From Nostoc sp. 'Peltigera membranacea cyanobiont' 210A (GTDB taxonomy: Bacteria > Cyanobacteriota > Cyanobacteriia > Cyanobacteriales > Nostocaceae): a stretch of DNA of 64,000 nucleotides. Within the stretch, counting starts at the first letter, position 1. Every line of letters begins with the position of its first letter. The position numbers and the translations under genes were made by a program. The notes under the pieces were generated by a model. The model saw only the letters and a list, made by a program, of their open reading frames with translations, was not told the DNA's origin and did not search any database. The DNA is taken from assembly GCF_002246015.1 (NCBI RefSeq), contig NZ_NOLJ01000003.1:305447-369446 (forward strand), in the 5' to 3' direction. Below are positions 1-8,848 of this stretch, piece by piece.

Positions 1-218
1 GCTGAAGTTCCGAGTTCTGAGGCTGAAGTTCCGAGTTCTGAGGCTGAAGTTCCGAGTTCTGAGGCTGAAGTTCCGAGTTCTGAGGCTGAAGTTCCGAGTT
101 CTGAGGCTGAAGTTCCGAGTTCTGAGGTCGAAGTTCCGAGTTCTGAGGTCGAAGTTCCGAGTTCTGAGGCTGAAGTTGCGAGTTCTGAGGCTGAAGTTCC
201 AAGTTCTGAGGCTGAAGT
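1..218. repeat. 21-bp tandem repeat array, about 10.4 copies
   Basis: Ten complete 21-bp units plus 8 bases are visible from the window edge; the unit starts GCTGAAGTTCC and ends GAGTTCTGAG. Units 7 and 8 start GTCG instead of GCTG, unit 9 has TTGCG and unit 10 TTCCAAG, so copies diverge towards the right end. The period is a multiple of three, so plus-strand frame 1 stays open (heptapeptide AEVPSSE) from the edge to a stop at 286-288, overlapping the 3' end of the PEP mutase gene. I treat this as a non-coding minisatellite; the array probably continues to the left. Confidence 0.95.
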
Positions 219-241
219 AATAATTTTTCTTCTCAACTCCC

Positions 242-1897
242 CTATTGTTTTAATTGAAAAGCAAGGTCAAGATCGTCTAAAGAATTAACATCTAACCAGT
301 TACCGCGAATATAAAGCACCTTGATCGGTTTGCCTTGCTCGATTAAATAATTGCATAATTCTGGCAAACCCAAACTGTTGAATTCCGGTCGTTTTTGTAA
401 TTCATTGAGTGCTTCACTAACCCACTGTCTACCTTGACTCCGCAAGCGCAACATCCCAATCCAGCGTCCGCTAGACTTTCCTAATTGCGTTTGTGTTGTT
501 TTAGAAATGTTCAACAGGTTGACATCCTGTCCAAACAGAGAAAGATCGTCTGGAATTGAGCAATAGGCGTAATCAGGTGAACCGCTAACAGATTTGCTGT
601 TGACTACAGAATCAACCACAGCCACAATTTCTCCGGGACATTCTAATAAATCCCGTAGGATGTAGCTTCTAAATAGTAAATCGCCGTAAAGCACCAGCAT
701 TTCTTCGCCAAAACTGGCTTGAGCGCAAGCTAAGGATGCTAATTCTCCCGTTGTTTCATAATCTGGGTTACGGATGACTTTCGTCCCCACAACATCTATA
801 GTTTCTGCTTTGTAACCGGCGACAACGGTAATATCATTGATGGCAAGTTTTTTGAATTTGTCCACCAACAACCTGAGCAGTGGTTTACCTCCAAGAGGTA
901 ACATCACTTTTGGTTTATCTTGCGTCAACCCTCCTAATTCTTGGCCTCTGCTAGCAGCCAGAACGATCGCTTGGGTATGTTGTCGTCCGTTGTTAAAGTA
1001 GCGTTTTTCAGCTTCTTGCAGTTCATCCGCCCCTTGTAGTCGGAAGATTTCTTTTACGGGAGCAATATCATCTTCAATGTTGATTAAAGTTTCGCTGGCT
1101 TTCACTTCACGTGCGATCGCTTGCATACTAGCAACAGCAGATCGAATCAGATGGTTTGCCCAGATGACCAAATTAACTTCAGCTTTGCGAAAAACATCAG
1201 TAGGCGTGCTGTAATATTTAGTCGGTATAAACACTAACGGGGAACGACCCGCCCATTCTTTAGCAAAGGCTAGCACTTGATCGGGGCGCGATGATTTACT
1301 GTGAATCAAGATCGCGGTTGCTCCGGCGGCGTGGTAAGCTTCAGCTCGGCGCAGTGCCTCCGAAAGATCCCAGCCGGCGATCAAAGCTTCGAGTCGGGCG
1401 ACGATGCAAAAATCTGGATCTGTCTGACTATCCTTACCCGCCTTAATTTTGCCGCAGAATTCATCAATTTCAGCCAAAGGTTGGCGACTACCGTTGATAA
1501 AGCTATTGGTTTTGGGAAAAAGCTTATCTTCAATACAGACTCCAGCAATACCTCGCTGTTCTAACTTTTTGACCAAGCGACGCATATTATTAAAGTTGCC
1601 ATAGCCAGTATCCCCGTCTAATAAAATCGGGATGCTGGTGACATCAGACATAAACTCTAGCATTTCTACAACTTGAGTCCAACTGGCTTCATTATTATCT
1701 CGAACGCCATATTGAGCCGAAAGGGCTAATCCACTCGCCCAAATTCCTTTAAATCCAGCCTCTTCCACAATGCGGGCGCTAATCCCATTGTGAGCTTCCA
1801 TGATGAAGTCGAGTTGAGGCGATTCTAGTAATAACCGCAATTGGGCACACTTATTTAATTTTGCAGAGGTATCATTGGGTGCAAATATTTGATGCAT
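242..1897 (-). CDS. aepX: Phosphoenolpyruvate mutase fused to a nucleotidyltransferase
   Basis: PEP mutase converts PEP to phosphonopyruvate, the entry step to C-P bonded metabolites. Residues 1-300 are an isocitrate-lyase/PEP-mutase barrel with DGDTGYGN (94-101) and the family hallmark [11 protein letters not shown] (123-133). From about 308 a second domain starts (AIVLAAS, then [13 protein letters not shown]), typical of sugar/choline-phosphate nucleotidyltransferases, which would make a CMP- or NDP-activated phosphonate. The 551-residue length fits the known two-domain fusion. ATG at 1897. The gene lies on the same strand as the nucleotidyltransferase, oxygenase and CDP-alcohol transferase upstream. 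Phosphonopyruvate decarboxylase and an aminotransferase are not in the window; they could lie left of position 1. Confidence 0.92.
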   Translation of the reverse strand: MHQIFAPNDTSAKLNKCAQLRLLLESPQLDFIMEAHNGISARIVEEAGFKGIWASGLALSAQYGVRDNNEASWTQVVEMLEFMSDVTSIPILLDGDTGYGNFNNMRRLVKKLEQRGIAGVCIEDKLFPKTNSFINGSRQPLAEIDEFCGKIKAGKDSQTDPDFCIVARLEALIAGWDLSEALRRAEAYHAAGATAILIHSKSSRPDQVLAFAKEWAGRSPLVFIPTKYYSTPTDVFRKAEVNLVIWANHLIRSAVASMQAIAREVKASETLINIEDDIAPVKEIFRLQGADELQEAEKRYFNNGRQHTQAIVLAASRGQELGGLTQDKPKVMLPLGGKPLLRLLVDKFKKLAINDITVVAGYKAETIDVVGTKVIRNPDYETTGELASLACAQASFGEEMLVLYGDLLFRSYILRDLLECPGEIVAVVDSVVNSKSVSGSPDYAYCSIPDDLSLFGQDVNLLNISKTTQTQLGKSSGRWIGMLRLRSQGRQWVSEALNELQKRPEFNSLGLPELCNYLIEQGKPIKVLYIRGNWLDVNSLDDLDLAFQLKQ

Positions 1898-2201
1898 TTA
1901 TTCTACTCTTTTCAACCTATATAATATTGCGGTTCTCAATTGCATAGAATACAGACCTCACCTAACCCTCTCCTCTGAGGCTACGGTGTACACACAAGTC
2001 TGAAATAGCTGATTAACCAGGGTTTTACCCCACCCTAACCCTCCCCGTATGTATTGGGGAGGGAACTAGATTTTATTGTTTCCCCCCTTCACAAGGGGGG
2101 ATTAAGGGGGGTAATTCGACTTCTGTGTACACGGTAGCCTTTTAGGAGAGAGGTCAAACTGTAATGTATCCAAACCAAAACTACTATAAATAAAGATATT
2201 T
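1898..2201. other. Intergenic region holding an inverted-repeat element
   Basis: A stretch of 304 bases without a gene. It is dominated by a miniature element at 1979-2139 whose ends are GGCTACGGTGTACACACAAG and its near reverse complement; the interior is CCC/GGG-rich. The symmetry extends outward by about 15 bases (CCTCTCCTCTGAGG on the left, TTAGGAGAGAGG on the right). No promoter is obvious. Confidence 0.8.
1979..2139. mobile_element. Miniature inverted-repeat element, GTGTACAC family
   Basis: The termini at 1979-2001 and 2117-2139 are near-perfect inverted repeats with core GTGTACACA. The same terminal sequence recurs at 11200-11222, 11554-11576 and 11630-11652, so this is a dispersed family. 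It contains no reading frame, so a transposase would have to act in trans. Confidence 0.75.
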
Positions 2202-2957
2202 TCAGACATTTTTTGCGACTTCTATCTGAGGTAAAATCTCGTTTTGAGCGCGTTGAATATCTTGGGGAAAATCGATTTCAAGCCAAGGTAATCCAGTGAT
2301 GTCTTCGTAGCCAAATGTTTCTGGAGTTTCTAAGAGCAGATCCCGAATTACTTCTTCATAAGGTTCATTATCGCGTCCATCTGCAACATATTGTTCTGTG
2401 CGAGTAGCAAGACGGCCAGCAACAGCACTTCCAAAACGAAAGAATCCCACTGACTCACCGGCAAAATCGTAAGCTAAACCAGGAGCTACTTGTTTACGAA
2501 ACTCCACTAGATAATTATCTCTAACACAAAGCTTCACGGGTTCATCTCCCGGTTCAAAATCCCGATCTAGTAAAAAGCTGTTGGGGATATTTGTCTTTAC
2601 CAATCGTTCGATGATGCGGCGATCGCACAACACATCTGCATCCATTAATAATATGTCATCGCCAGCAGCGAGATGCTGACGTACAGTCCAAAGGCTGATT
2701 ACACTGCCTTTAGTATAATCAGGATTATAAATTGTACTGACCCAATTTTCGGCTCCTAATGCTTTGATTTCATCCTGAATTCTTTCTGCTTGATAACCCA
2801 CAGCAATCACTACTTCATCAATTTGGTAATGACGGAGATAGTTAAAATGGCGCTCTAATAGAGATTTACCGTTAAATTTCAGCAAGCATTTGGGTTGGAT
2901 TTCTCCGTCTTTACCTAAGCGTCGTCCAACCCCAGCAGCTAATATAATTGCCTTCAT
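2202..2957 (-). CDS. NTP transferase family protein (sugar/choline-phosphate cytidylyltransferase-like)
   Basis: A 251-residue single-domain nucleotidyltransferase. The N-terminus MKAIILAAGVGRRLG plus QPKCLLKFNGKSLLERH is the nucleotide-binding signature of this superfamily, and LLMDADVLCD is the metal/nucleotide-binding acidic motif. I use ATG at 2957; a TTG two codons upstream is possible but weaker. Family members activate phosphocholine, phosphosugars or phosphonates with CTP or UTP. Lying next to a PEP mutase and a CDP-alcohol phosphatidyltransferase, a CTP-dependent activation of a phosphonate or head-group alcohol is plausible; the substrate cannot be read from sequence. Confidence 0.8.
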   Translation of the reverse strand: MKAIILAAGVGRRLGKDGEIQPKCLLKFNGKSLLERHFNYLRHYQIDEVVIAVGYQAERIQDEIKALGAENWVSTIYNPDYTKGSVISLWTVRQHLAAGDDILLMDADVLCDRRIIERLVKTNIPNSFLLDRDFEPGDEPVKLCVRDNYLVEFRKQVAPGLAYDFAGESVGFFRFGSAVAGRLATRTEQYVADGRDNEPYEEVIRDLLLETPETFGYEDITGLPWLEIDFPQDIQRAQNEILPQIEVAKNV

Positions 2958-3065
2958 CGTCAAGTCACCAACAATAGCTTAGACACCAGGAAATCTATAA
3001 ATTTTCCCAGAATTTTATAATGACTGTTTTTTGCTCAAGACAATATTTGTTAATTAATTCTTAAC

Positions 3066-3410
3066 ATGGAAGAAACAATAACTCTGTATCGCCCCACTGG
3101 CCCAAAAGAGCTAGAACTGGTTAAACAAAGCGACTACACCAAATGGCCGCCGAGACTACCAGGACAGCCAATTTTTTATCCCGTTACAAACGAGCAGTAT
3201 GCCCAGGAAATTGCGACTAAATGGAATATTCGGGACAGTGGCGTGGGTTATGTGACACGGTTTGAGGTTAAGAAAATTTTTATGGATAAGTATGAAGTTC
3301 ATCAAGTCGGGGCTTCATATCATACAGAATGGTGGATTCCAGCTGAAGAACTGGAAGAGTTAAACAGCAACATTGTGGGTAAAATCGAGGTGATTGGAGA
3401 ATATAGGTAG
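3066..3410 (+). CDS. Conserved small protein of unknown function
   Basis: 114 residues starting METITLYRPTG-like, with many aromatic residues (WPPRLP, YHTEWWIP) and no membrane segment. Similar small cyanobacterial proteins sometimes carry the label 'ADP-ribosylation/crystallin J1', but I see no catalytic motif supporting that. It is the only plus-strand gene inside an otherwise minus-strand phosphonate-type cluster. ATG at 3066 follows an AT-rich stretch without a strong ribosome-binding site. Coding character is supported by its length, compact composition and lack of a competing frame. Confidence 0.65.
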   Translation: MEETITLYRPTGPKELELVKQSDYTKWPPRLPGQPIFYPVTNEQYAQEIATKWNIRDSGVGYVTRFEVKKIFMDKYEVHQVGASYHTEWWIPAEELEELNSNIVGKIEVIGEYR

Positions 3411-3430
3411 AAAGCCGGGTACTAGTTACC

Positions 3431-4144
3431 TTAAGAGCGAAACACTTGGCGAAACCCGAAATAAGCGATCGCGTCTTTCATATTTGAGACAAAACGTTTT
3501 AGCATACCCATACGGATATCGGTGACGTACTCCAAAGTCAAGACAATGCGCTGTTCATTTTCACCTAAAGGAGTAACTCTGTGGTAAAGTTTGTCACCAT
3601 TAAATAATACTATAGTACCAGGAATTAAGGAGAGCGATCGCGTTTGTGTCTCCCGTTCTGGAATATCCTTGTAGAGTTGATATTCCAGCTTACTGGATGA
3701 ATTATCAACTAAACCCAGCAACACTGTATAGCGTTTGCCGTGATAGTAAGAGGTATCGTAATGATACTGGATATGATCTCCAGGCTCAGTGTAATAGTAC
3801 AGCGCGTAAGTATGGGGATCTGAATCAGGACAGGGAAGGAGTTTTTCTGCCGTAATTTGGCTGAGGAAATCGAAAAAGGCACTGAGTTGATAAAACTCTC
3901 CGAAAATCGGAGCAAGGCTGTCTAAGCTATAGCGGCTGATACTACCGCCCTTTTTATGATTGGGAATATAGTTGCGGTTGATAGCAGGTTGCAAAGATGG
4001 CAACAATGCCAAGAACTGCTCAATGATGGAGTTAGGGAGAAAGTTCTCAACCACCAACAATTCATTCTGTGCTTGAAACTCAGCTTGAAGTTTCTGGTAA
4101 TTAACAACTGCTATAGCTTTATCAATTTCAGTTTGAAGCTCCAT
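3431..4144 (-). CDS. 2-oxoglutarate/Fe(II)-dependent oxygenase
   Basis: 237 residues. The iron triad is visible as H128-x-D130 (in QYHYDTSYYH) and H188 (in LYHRVTP), with R199 placed to bind 2-oxoglutarate, giving the prolyl-4-hydroxylase-like fold. I choose ATG at 4144 (MELQTEIDK), because the upstream open frame begins in unrelated hydrophobic sequence. It sits between two phosphonate/lipid-type genes on the same strand. 2OG oxygenases hydroxylate phosphonates in other clusters, so tailoring of a phosphonate is a reasonable inference; hydroxylation of another small molecule or a protein is equally open. Confidence 0.8.
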   Translation of the reverse strand: MELQTEIDKAIAVVNYQKLQAEFQAQNELLVVENFLPNSIIEQFLALLPSLQPAINRNYIPNHKKGGSISRYSLDSLAPIFGEFYQLSAFFDFLSQITAEKLLPCPDSDPHTYALYYYTEPGDHIQYHYDTSYYHGKRYTVLLGLVDNSSSKLEYQLYKDIPERETQTRSLSLIPGTIVLFNGDKLYHRVTPLGENEQRIVLTLEYVTDIRMGMLKRFVSNMKDAIAYFGFRQVFRS

Positions 4145-4247
4145 TGATAATTTGATACTAATACAGGATTGCAAAAATAAACATACCATTCAATAAGCTA
4201 AAAAGCCTGTTTTGTTAGCTTTCTACCCAATGCCTAATGCCCCGTTA

Positions 4248-4853
4248 CTAGTTTGATTCAGGCTGCGGGAGTGTCCAAAATTGCCAAATTACCCATATAG
4301 CAAAGGTTGGCGCTCCAATTGTCGCTGCCATTAATAACGGCTCTAGTCCATTCAGCAAGGGAACTATGGGAAACAAATACAGCACGTCTTCAATGTCAAA
4401 GCCGGCGAAATTTGGTTGACGGCTGGCGTCTTTACCCAAACGTTGTTCCATTTGGTTTCGCAAATGAAAGATGCAAGCAACAGACACGCCAGATACTATC
4501 CCCATCACCAACGCCCACCAACCAAATTTTCCTTCCCTAAGACCATATCCAATACACACAAACAATACAATGTGGATAATAGCGTCACTAGCAAGGTCAT
4601 ACTGATGTCCCCATTTGCTGGTTTTCCCACTCAAACGAGCTAATTCACCGTCTGTGTGATCGAGAAAGTTGGATAAAGCAAATAGCCATGCCCCAATGTT
4701 AACCCAAATGGCATCGCCAACTGCAAGCGCGAGGGCAGCTACCAACCCAGTTACAAGTCGTACTGTGGTGAGATGATTAGGGTTTACCCAACTGTCTTTT
4801 AGAGGTCGAACTAGCCAGTAAGCAAGTTGAGCATCCCAAGGCTTTGTAGTCAT
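4248..4853 (-). CDS. CDP-alcohol phosphatidyltransferase family protein
   Basis: 201 residues, membrane-embedded (hydrophobic segments near 33-60, 95-135 and 165-190). The full class-I signature is present: D65-x2-D68-G69-x2-A72-R73-x8-G82-x3-D86-x3-D90. These enzymes displace CMP from a CDP-activated alcohol, or transfer a phosphoalcohol to a lipid acceptor. Together with PEP mutase and two cytidylyltransferase-like domains it could attach a phosphonate head group to a diglyceride, making a phosphonolipid, but the acceptor is unknown. ATG at 4853. Confidence 0.85.
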   Translation of the reverse strand: MTTKPWDAQLAYWLVRPLKDSWVNPNHLTTVRLVTGLVAALALAVGDAIWVNIGAWLFALSNFLDHTDGELARLSGKTSKWGHQYDLASDAIIHIVLFVCIGYGLREGKFGWWALVMGIVSGVSVACIFHLRNQMEQRLGKDASRQPNFAGFDIEDVLYLFPIVPLLNGLEPLLMAATIGAPTFAIWVIWQFWTLPQPESN

Positions 4854-4932
4854 AGATGAACTTGAATTTGATGTGGTCTCTGTATATCTCTAACACTGCA
4901 AATTACCACATCGATCTAAAGTTCATAGATTT

Positions 4933-5787
4933 TTATTGATGAACTTTCTCGTTTTGAACGCTAGATTGGTCAGCGAATGCTTTGAACTCGACAGCATCAT
5001 GACTACAGAACAGGCGTACACCCTTATTGCGATCGCTTGATAATGCGCGTAGCCGATCTTGATTGAGCAATCGAGCCTGACGATCCACTTCCATCATCCA
5101 TTGGTAGGCGCGTAAACCTGGCGTGCAGCTTTTTTTGGCTGAGTCCATCTCGTGCCGATAAAAGTAGGCGTCACCTGCATGGAGAAGCCAACCCTCTGGT
5201 GTATCAATGGCGATACCAGCATGACCTCGTGTGTGACCAACAAGGGGAATGAGGAGAATTTCTGGCGGTAGCCCATCGAGGTTACGTACTGCTTCAAAAC
5301 CGAACCAAGGTTCGCCTCCCGCCGAATAGTACTTCCAGTGCTTAACTTCATCCCACTGTTCTGGACGATAGCGGCGTCTTGTGATGAAGCCGCGCCGATC
5401 CTGGGCGGTTTCCATCTCAGTCTGCATTACGTGTACGGTTGCTTCCGGGAAATCTTCCAGACCACCGGCATGATCGAAATCGAGGTGGGTAAGCACTATA
5501 TGACGCACATCTCGCGCGGAAAATCCCAAGTTTTCAATTTGATCGACTGCCGTGTATTTTTTATCAAACTGGATGCCATTGAAATGAATGAAAAACGGGC
5601 TGAGGCGGGAGTAAGGCGAGTTGATATCGCGCAGTCCGAAGCCGGTATCAATCAGAACAAGTCCCTGCTCTGTCTCGATCAGCAGACAGTGGCAGACGAG
5701 GTGAGCTTTCGGGCCGCGACTGAAGCCATCGAAGAGGGCCCCGCCAATCGGGCACATGCAGCCGCAATTGAGATGATGAATTTGCAT
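4933..5787 (-). CDS. MBL-fold metallo-hydrolase, lactonase-like
   Basis: 284 residues with the zinc motif HLDFDH (H101, D103, D105, H106), then GHTRGHAG, LLHAGDAY and a late CSHDAVEF, the pattern of the N-acyl-homoserine-lactonase/AttM-like branch of metallo-beta-lactamase-fold hydrolases. A strong ribosome-binding site (GGAGG) precedes ATG 5787. Codon use is visibly GC-richer than in neighbouring genes, a feature shared with the SDR gene at 6157 and the GST at 20016. The substrate is not predictable; quorum-signal lactone hydrolysis is one possibility. Confidence 0.82.
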   Translation of the reverse strand: MQIHHLNCGCMCPIGGALFDGFSRGPKAHLVCHCLLIETEQGLVLIDTGFGLRDINSPYSRLSPFFIHFNGIQFDKKYTAVDQIENLGFSARDVRHIVLTHLDFDHAGGLEDFPEATVHVMQTEMETAQDRRGFITRRRYRPEQWDEVKHWKYYSAGGEPWFGFEAVRNLDGLPPEILLIPLVGHTRGHAGIAIDTPEGWLLHAGDAYFYRHEMDSAKKSCTPGLRAYQWMMEVDRQARLLNQDRLRALSSDRNKGVRLFCSHDAVEFKAFADQSSVQNEKVHQ

Positions 5788-5821
5788 GAATCCTCCGTTA
5801 CGACTTTGACTGTCAAAATGA

Positions 5822-6043
5822 GTAGGGGCGCACAGATAGGGATTGGTGTCAAATTAAGCTGACTGTATGAGTTTTGCCCTCACCCCCAGCCCCTGTCCCA
5901 ATATTGGGACAGGGGAGCAAATTTTCAAATTCCCCTTCTCCCAAAATTGGGAGAAGGGGTTAGGGGATGAGGGCAACCCGATAACGCAACCTCTTGCTAA
6001 TTTCTATCTGAAGTTGACACCAATCACAGCTATGCGCCCCTAC
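5822..6043. mobile_element. 222-bp element with terminal inverted repeats
   Basis: The left end starts GTAGGGGCGCA and continues GATTGGTGTCAA; the right end ends TTGACACCAATC then GCGCCCCTAC, an imperfect inverted repeat of about 31 bases. The interior contains two smaller hairpins (TGTCCCAATATTGGGACA and CTTCTCCCAAAATTGGGAGAAG). A related right half occurs at 39846-40012. No transposase. It fills most of the gap between the metallo-hydrolase and the SDR gene. Confidence 0.8.
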
Positions 6044-6156
6044 AGATGTACAAATAATTTGAGATAATTTATTTTTTGGAAGTTCGTTAGCCCAAGCGAT
6101 CGCACCCCGCTTAAAATGAGTGCTAACTGAGCATATTCGCTTGATTAGGTAGCAAA

Positions 6157-6966
6157 TTAGTTGTTGCCTGACCCCGGCTCACTGAGCTTGCGGTGCTGTT
6201 CAGCACTCACTGTATCAGGTAAAACCTTACTAACATTCGCCAGAAGCTTCGTTTTGAGCGAACCGGCGATAATGTCATCTTTGCCTGCCATCAAAGCTTC
6301 AAAACCCTGCTTGGCGACCTCAGCTGGATCGTCCTTTTGATCCGTGCCCACTTTTGTGTCGTCCATACCCGCACGGTGGAAGAAGTTGGTATCGGTGGGC
6401 CCCGGCATGAGGGCGGTAACGGTAACGCCTGTGTCCTTCAATTCGTTGCGTAGTCCCTCCGAAAAGGAATGCACAAACGCCTTGGAGGCGGCGTAGACTG
6501 TCTCGAACGGGCCGGGCATCAGGGCGGCAATCGACGATGTGAAAAGGATTCGACCCTTGCCAAGCTCAACCATATCCTTTACCACCCGTTTAGCAAGATG
6601 TACAGAAGATATGACATTTAGATTGATCAGATTGAGTTCGTCCTTTAGGTCGGTTTCACGGGCGAAATCACCACCGACACCAACACCTGCGTTGATGGCG
6701 ATCGCATCTACTGGTCGCCCAGTCGCCTTAATCTGGTTGTAGAGTGTCTCAACACCGTCATAGCTAGCGAGATCGGCCTGCACCGTCTCAACTTTAGCAC
6801 CCAGCCCCTCGAAGGCAATAGCCGCTTCGTCAATGCTCGATCCGGTGGCTGTAACTAGGAGATCGAAGCCGTTTTGAGCAAACTGTTTTGCGAGTTCATA
6901 ACCGATGCCGTTAGAGGCACCTGTCACGACAGCCAAGGGTCGGGTCAATGAACTGTTCATAACCAT
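6157..6966 (-). CDS. Short-chain dehydrogenase/reductase
   Basis: 269 residues. The Rossmann motif TGASNGIG (15-22), NAG (92-94) and catalytic Y158-x3-K162 (in YAASK) with an upstream TSS serine define a classical NAD(P)-dependent SDR. The C-terminal region (KTKLLANVSKVLPD) resembles YqjQ/YdfG-like reductases of unknown substrate. Like the adjacent metallo-hydrolase it uses more GC-rich codons than the genome around it, suggesting acquisition. The start MVMN at 6966 could also be the ATG two codons later. Confidence 0.88.
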   Translation of the reverse strand: MVMNSSLTRPLAVVTGASNGIGYELAKQFAQNGFDLLVTATGSSIDEAAIAFEGLGAKVETVQADLASYDGVETLYNQIKATGRPVDAIAINAGVGVGGDFARETDLKDELNLINLNVISSVHLAKRVVKDMVELGKGRILFTSSIAALMPGPFETVYAASKAFVHSFSEGLRNELKDTGVTVTALMPGPTDTNFFHRAGMDDTKVGTDQKDDPAEVAKQGFEALMAGKDDIIAGSLKTKLLANVSKVLPDTVSAEQHRKLSEPGSGNN

Positions 6967-7192
6967 CTAAAATTCCTATGTAACTGCTCCACACTCGCTG
7001 GCGATGGTTTTATCGCTACCAAATAATTGCGTGGATTGTGGGCTTTCAACCCTTACAATCTTAGGCAGGTAGCAGTTTGATTGCGTCTTTCCAAGGAAGT
7101 ATCGCGAGTGTATCTTCAAGGTTACTTTTTTACAGTTCTGTATATACCTCTAACAGACTTTCAGGCTCTCAAAACTGATTTTAATTGTTACC

Positions 7193-8848
7193 TTAGCTAC
7201 GAACTTTCGTAACGATTTTTTGGGAATAAAACGAAGCCGATTCTTCATTTTTGGCACAATCTTGGGCAAACTTAATCAAATGGTGTCCCACAAGTCCAAC
7301 GTGAACCAAATTTTCAATATTACCTGCTTTTAGTGCTGGCTTGGCCATTTTCCAGAAAGTCTGGCGATAGTTACTAAATAAGCCTATGCGCACCAAAATA
7401 TTAGTTAAATAAGTTAAACCCTTGCGAATATTAGCCGCAGAAGTGCGAGAAGGGCTGTTAGGTACTTCGATCCGATTTGGATAGGTGTGTTCCATGTTAT
7501 AGGCAAATCGCTGATATAAAAATTCCGGCTCATAAGCAGTTGTGATGCAGCGCCGCCACATCTCAATTACTTGCTCATAAGGCATCAAAAACTCAACATT
7601 TGATTCGCGGCTTTCATCAAAGAGAAGTCGTCCTTCTGCTTCTAATCTCCGCCATAATGGAGTTCTCGGTAATGCATGAAGCAGGTTAATTGTCAACATT
7701 GGAATTTGCGATGCCCGAATAAATTCGATAATTCGGTCTGCTGTTTCTGGTGTATCTGTATCTAACCCGATGATGATTCCTGAAACTACTTCCATGCCAT
7801 AGCTATTTAAAACCTGAATTGCTTTTAAGATTGGCATACTCAGATTTTGGTCTTTGGAAATAGCATGAAGGGCATTTGGTTCTGGTGTTTCTATACCACA
7901 AAAGATTGTGCAGAAATAAGCTTCGCGCATCATTTCCAGCAGCTTTGGACTTTGAGCTAGGTTGAGCGTTGCTTCACAGGCAAACTGGATGGGGTAGCCA
8001 TTGCGTTTTTGCCAGTCAATCAGATGAGGAAGTAACTTCATGGCGGCGCGGCGATCGCCAACAAAGTTATCATCGACAAAATACACTGCCCCTAAATTGC
8101 CTGATTGTCGCATTGCGTCTAACTCCGCGACTACTTGCTCTGGTGTTTTCATCCGGGGACTGTTGCCATAGAGTTCGGGAATATCGCAAAACTCGCAGTG
8201 ATAAGGGCAGCCACTAGAAAATTGTACATTTGCCAAGAAATAATCATTGATATTCAGCAAATGATAAGCTGGGGTGGGAAACTCTGTTAAGGGTAAACGT
8301 TCCTTGGTTTCAAAGCGAATTTGTTGTTGGGGACGTTGAGAGTTTTGGTCTAGATATTCGATCATGCGATCGCTAGCATCTCCCAATTCGCCCAAATGTA
8401 AAATATCAAAATCAGGATAATATTCTGGACACCCAGATACCGAGGGGCCGCCCACAACGGTAATTTTCCCCGCTCGATGGGCAAGTTCGTTAATTTGATT
8501 AATCTGTGGTTTTTGGATATGCATTCCACTCACAATCACCACATCAGCCCATTGATAATCAGCCCTGGTTGCTGATTTGACATTCTCATCAATAAAGCGC
8601 ACTTCCCATTGTTTAGGTAAGTAGGCAGCCACAATTAAAATACCTTGGGGTGGCATAAAAGCCCGGACATTACCCATCAGTGGGTAAGCGTGATGAAAAG
8701 TACCAAAGGAGCGGCTGTACTTGGGAAAAATACACAGAATGCGTCGATGGTGCGAAGGAACGTAGCGGGTTCCTTGAGTCACAGAAGCGGTTTGAGAATT
8801 GCCCGCTACATTAATTTGGTTCTCTAAAGACTTTAAATTCACAGTCAT
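7193..8848 (-). CDS. B12-binding domain radical SAM protein (hopanoid-methylase-like family)
   Basis: About 551 residues. The N-terminal part (FPPKYS-like strand, then SGMHIQ, GGPSVSG, LGELGD) is a cobalamin-binding fold; CPYHCEFC about 215 residues in is the CxxxCxxC iron-sulphur motif of radical SAM enzymes, followed by a TIM-barrel and a DUF4070-like C-terminus. Class-B radical SAM methylases such as HpnP (2-methylhopanoid formation) have this layout, but paralogues with other roles are common in cyanobacteria, so I give no symbol. ATG at 8848 is preferred; a GTG four codons upstream (8860) is also in frame. Confidence 0.8.
   Translation of the reverse strand: MTVNLKSLENQINVAGNSQTASVTQGTRYVPSHHRRILCIFPKYSRSFGTFHHAYPLMGNVRAFMPPQGILIVAAYLPKQWEVRFIDENVKSATRADYQWADVVIVSGMHIQKPQINQINELAHRAGKITVVGGPSVSGCPEYYPDFDILHLGELGDASDRMIEYLDQNSQRPQQQIRFETKERLPLTEFPTPAYHLLNINDYFLANVQFSSGCPYHCEFCDIPELYGNSPRMKTPEQVVAELDAMRQSGNLGAVYFVDDNFVGDRRAAMKLLPHLIDWQKRNGYPIQFACEATLNLAQSPKLLEMMREAYFCTIFCGIETPEPNALHAISKDQNLSMPILKAIQVLNSYGMEVVSGIIIGLDTDTPETADRIIEFIRASQIPMLTINLLHALPRTPLWRRLEAEGRLLFDESRESNVEFLMPYEQVIEMWRRCITTAYEPEFLYQRFAYNMEHTYPNRIEVPNSPSRTSAANIRKGLTYLTNILVRIGLFSNYRQTFWKMAKPALKAGNIENLVHVGLVGHHLIKFAQDCAKNEESASFYSQKIVTKVRS

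Noticed and set aside
1-288. Open plus-strand frame of AEVPSSE heptapeptides running in from the left edge
   Set aside because: It is an automatic consequence of a 21-bp period, has no visible start and overlaps the 3' end of the PEP mutase gene.
3066-3410. Label 'ADP-ribosylation/crystallin J1' for the 114-residue protein
   Set aside because: I recall the label from similar proteins but see no ADP-ribosylglycohydrolase motif or adequate length.
6116-6128. GAGTGCTAAC as half of a CIRCE heat-shock operator
   Set aside because: No TTAGCACTC partner nine bases upstream and no heat-shock gene nearby.
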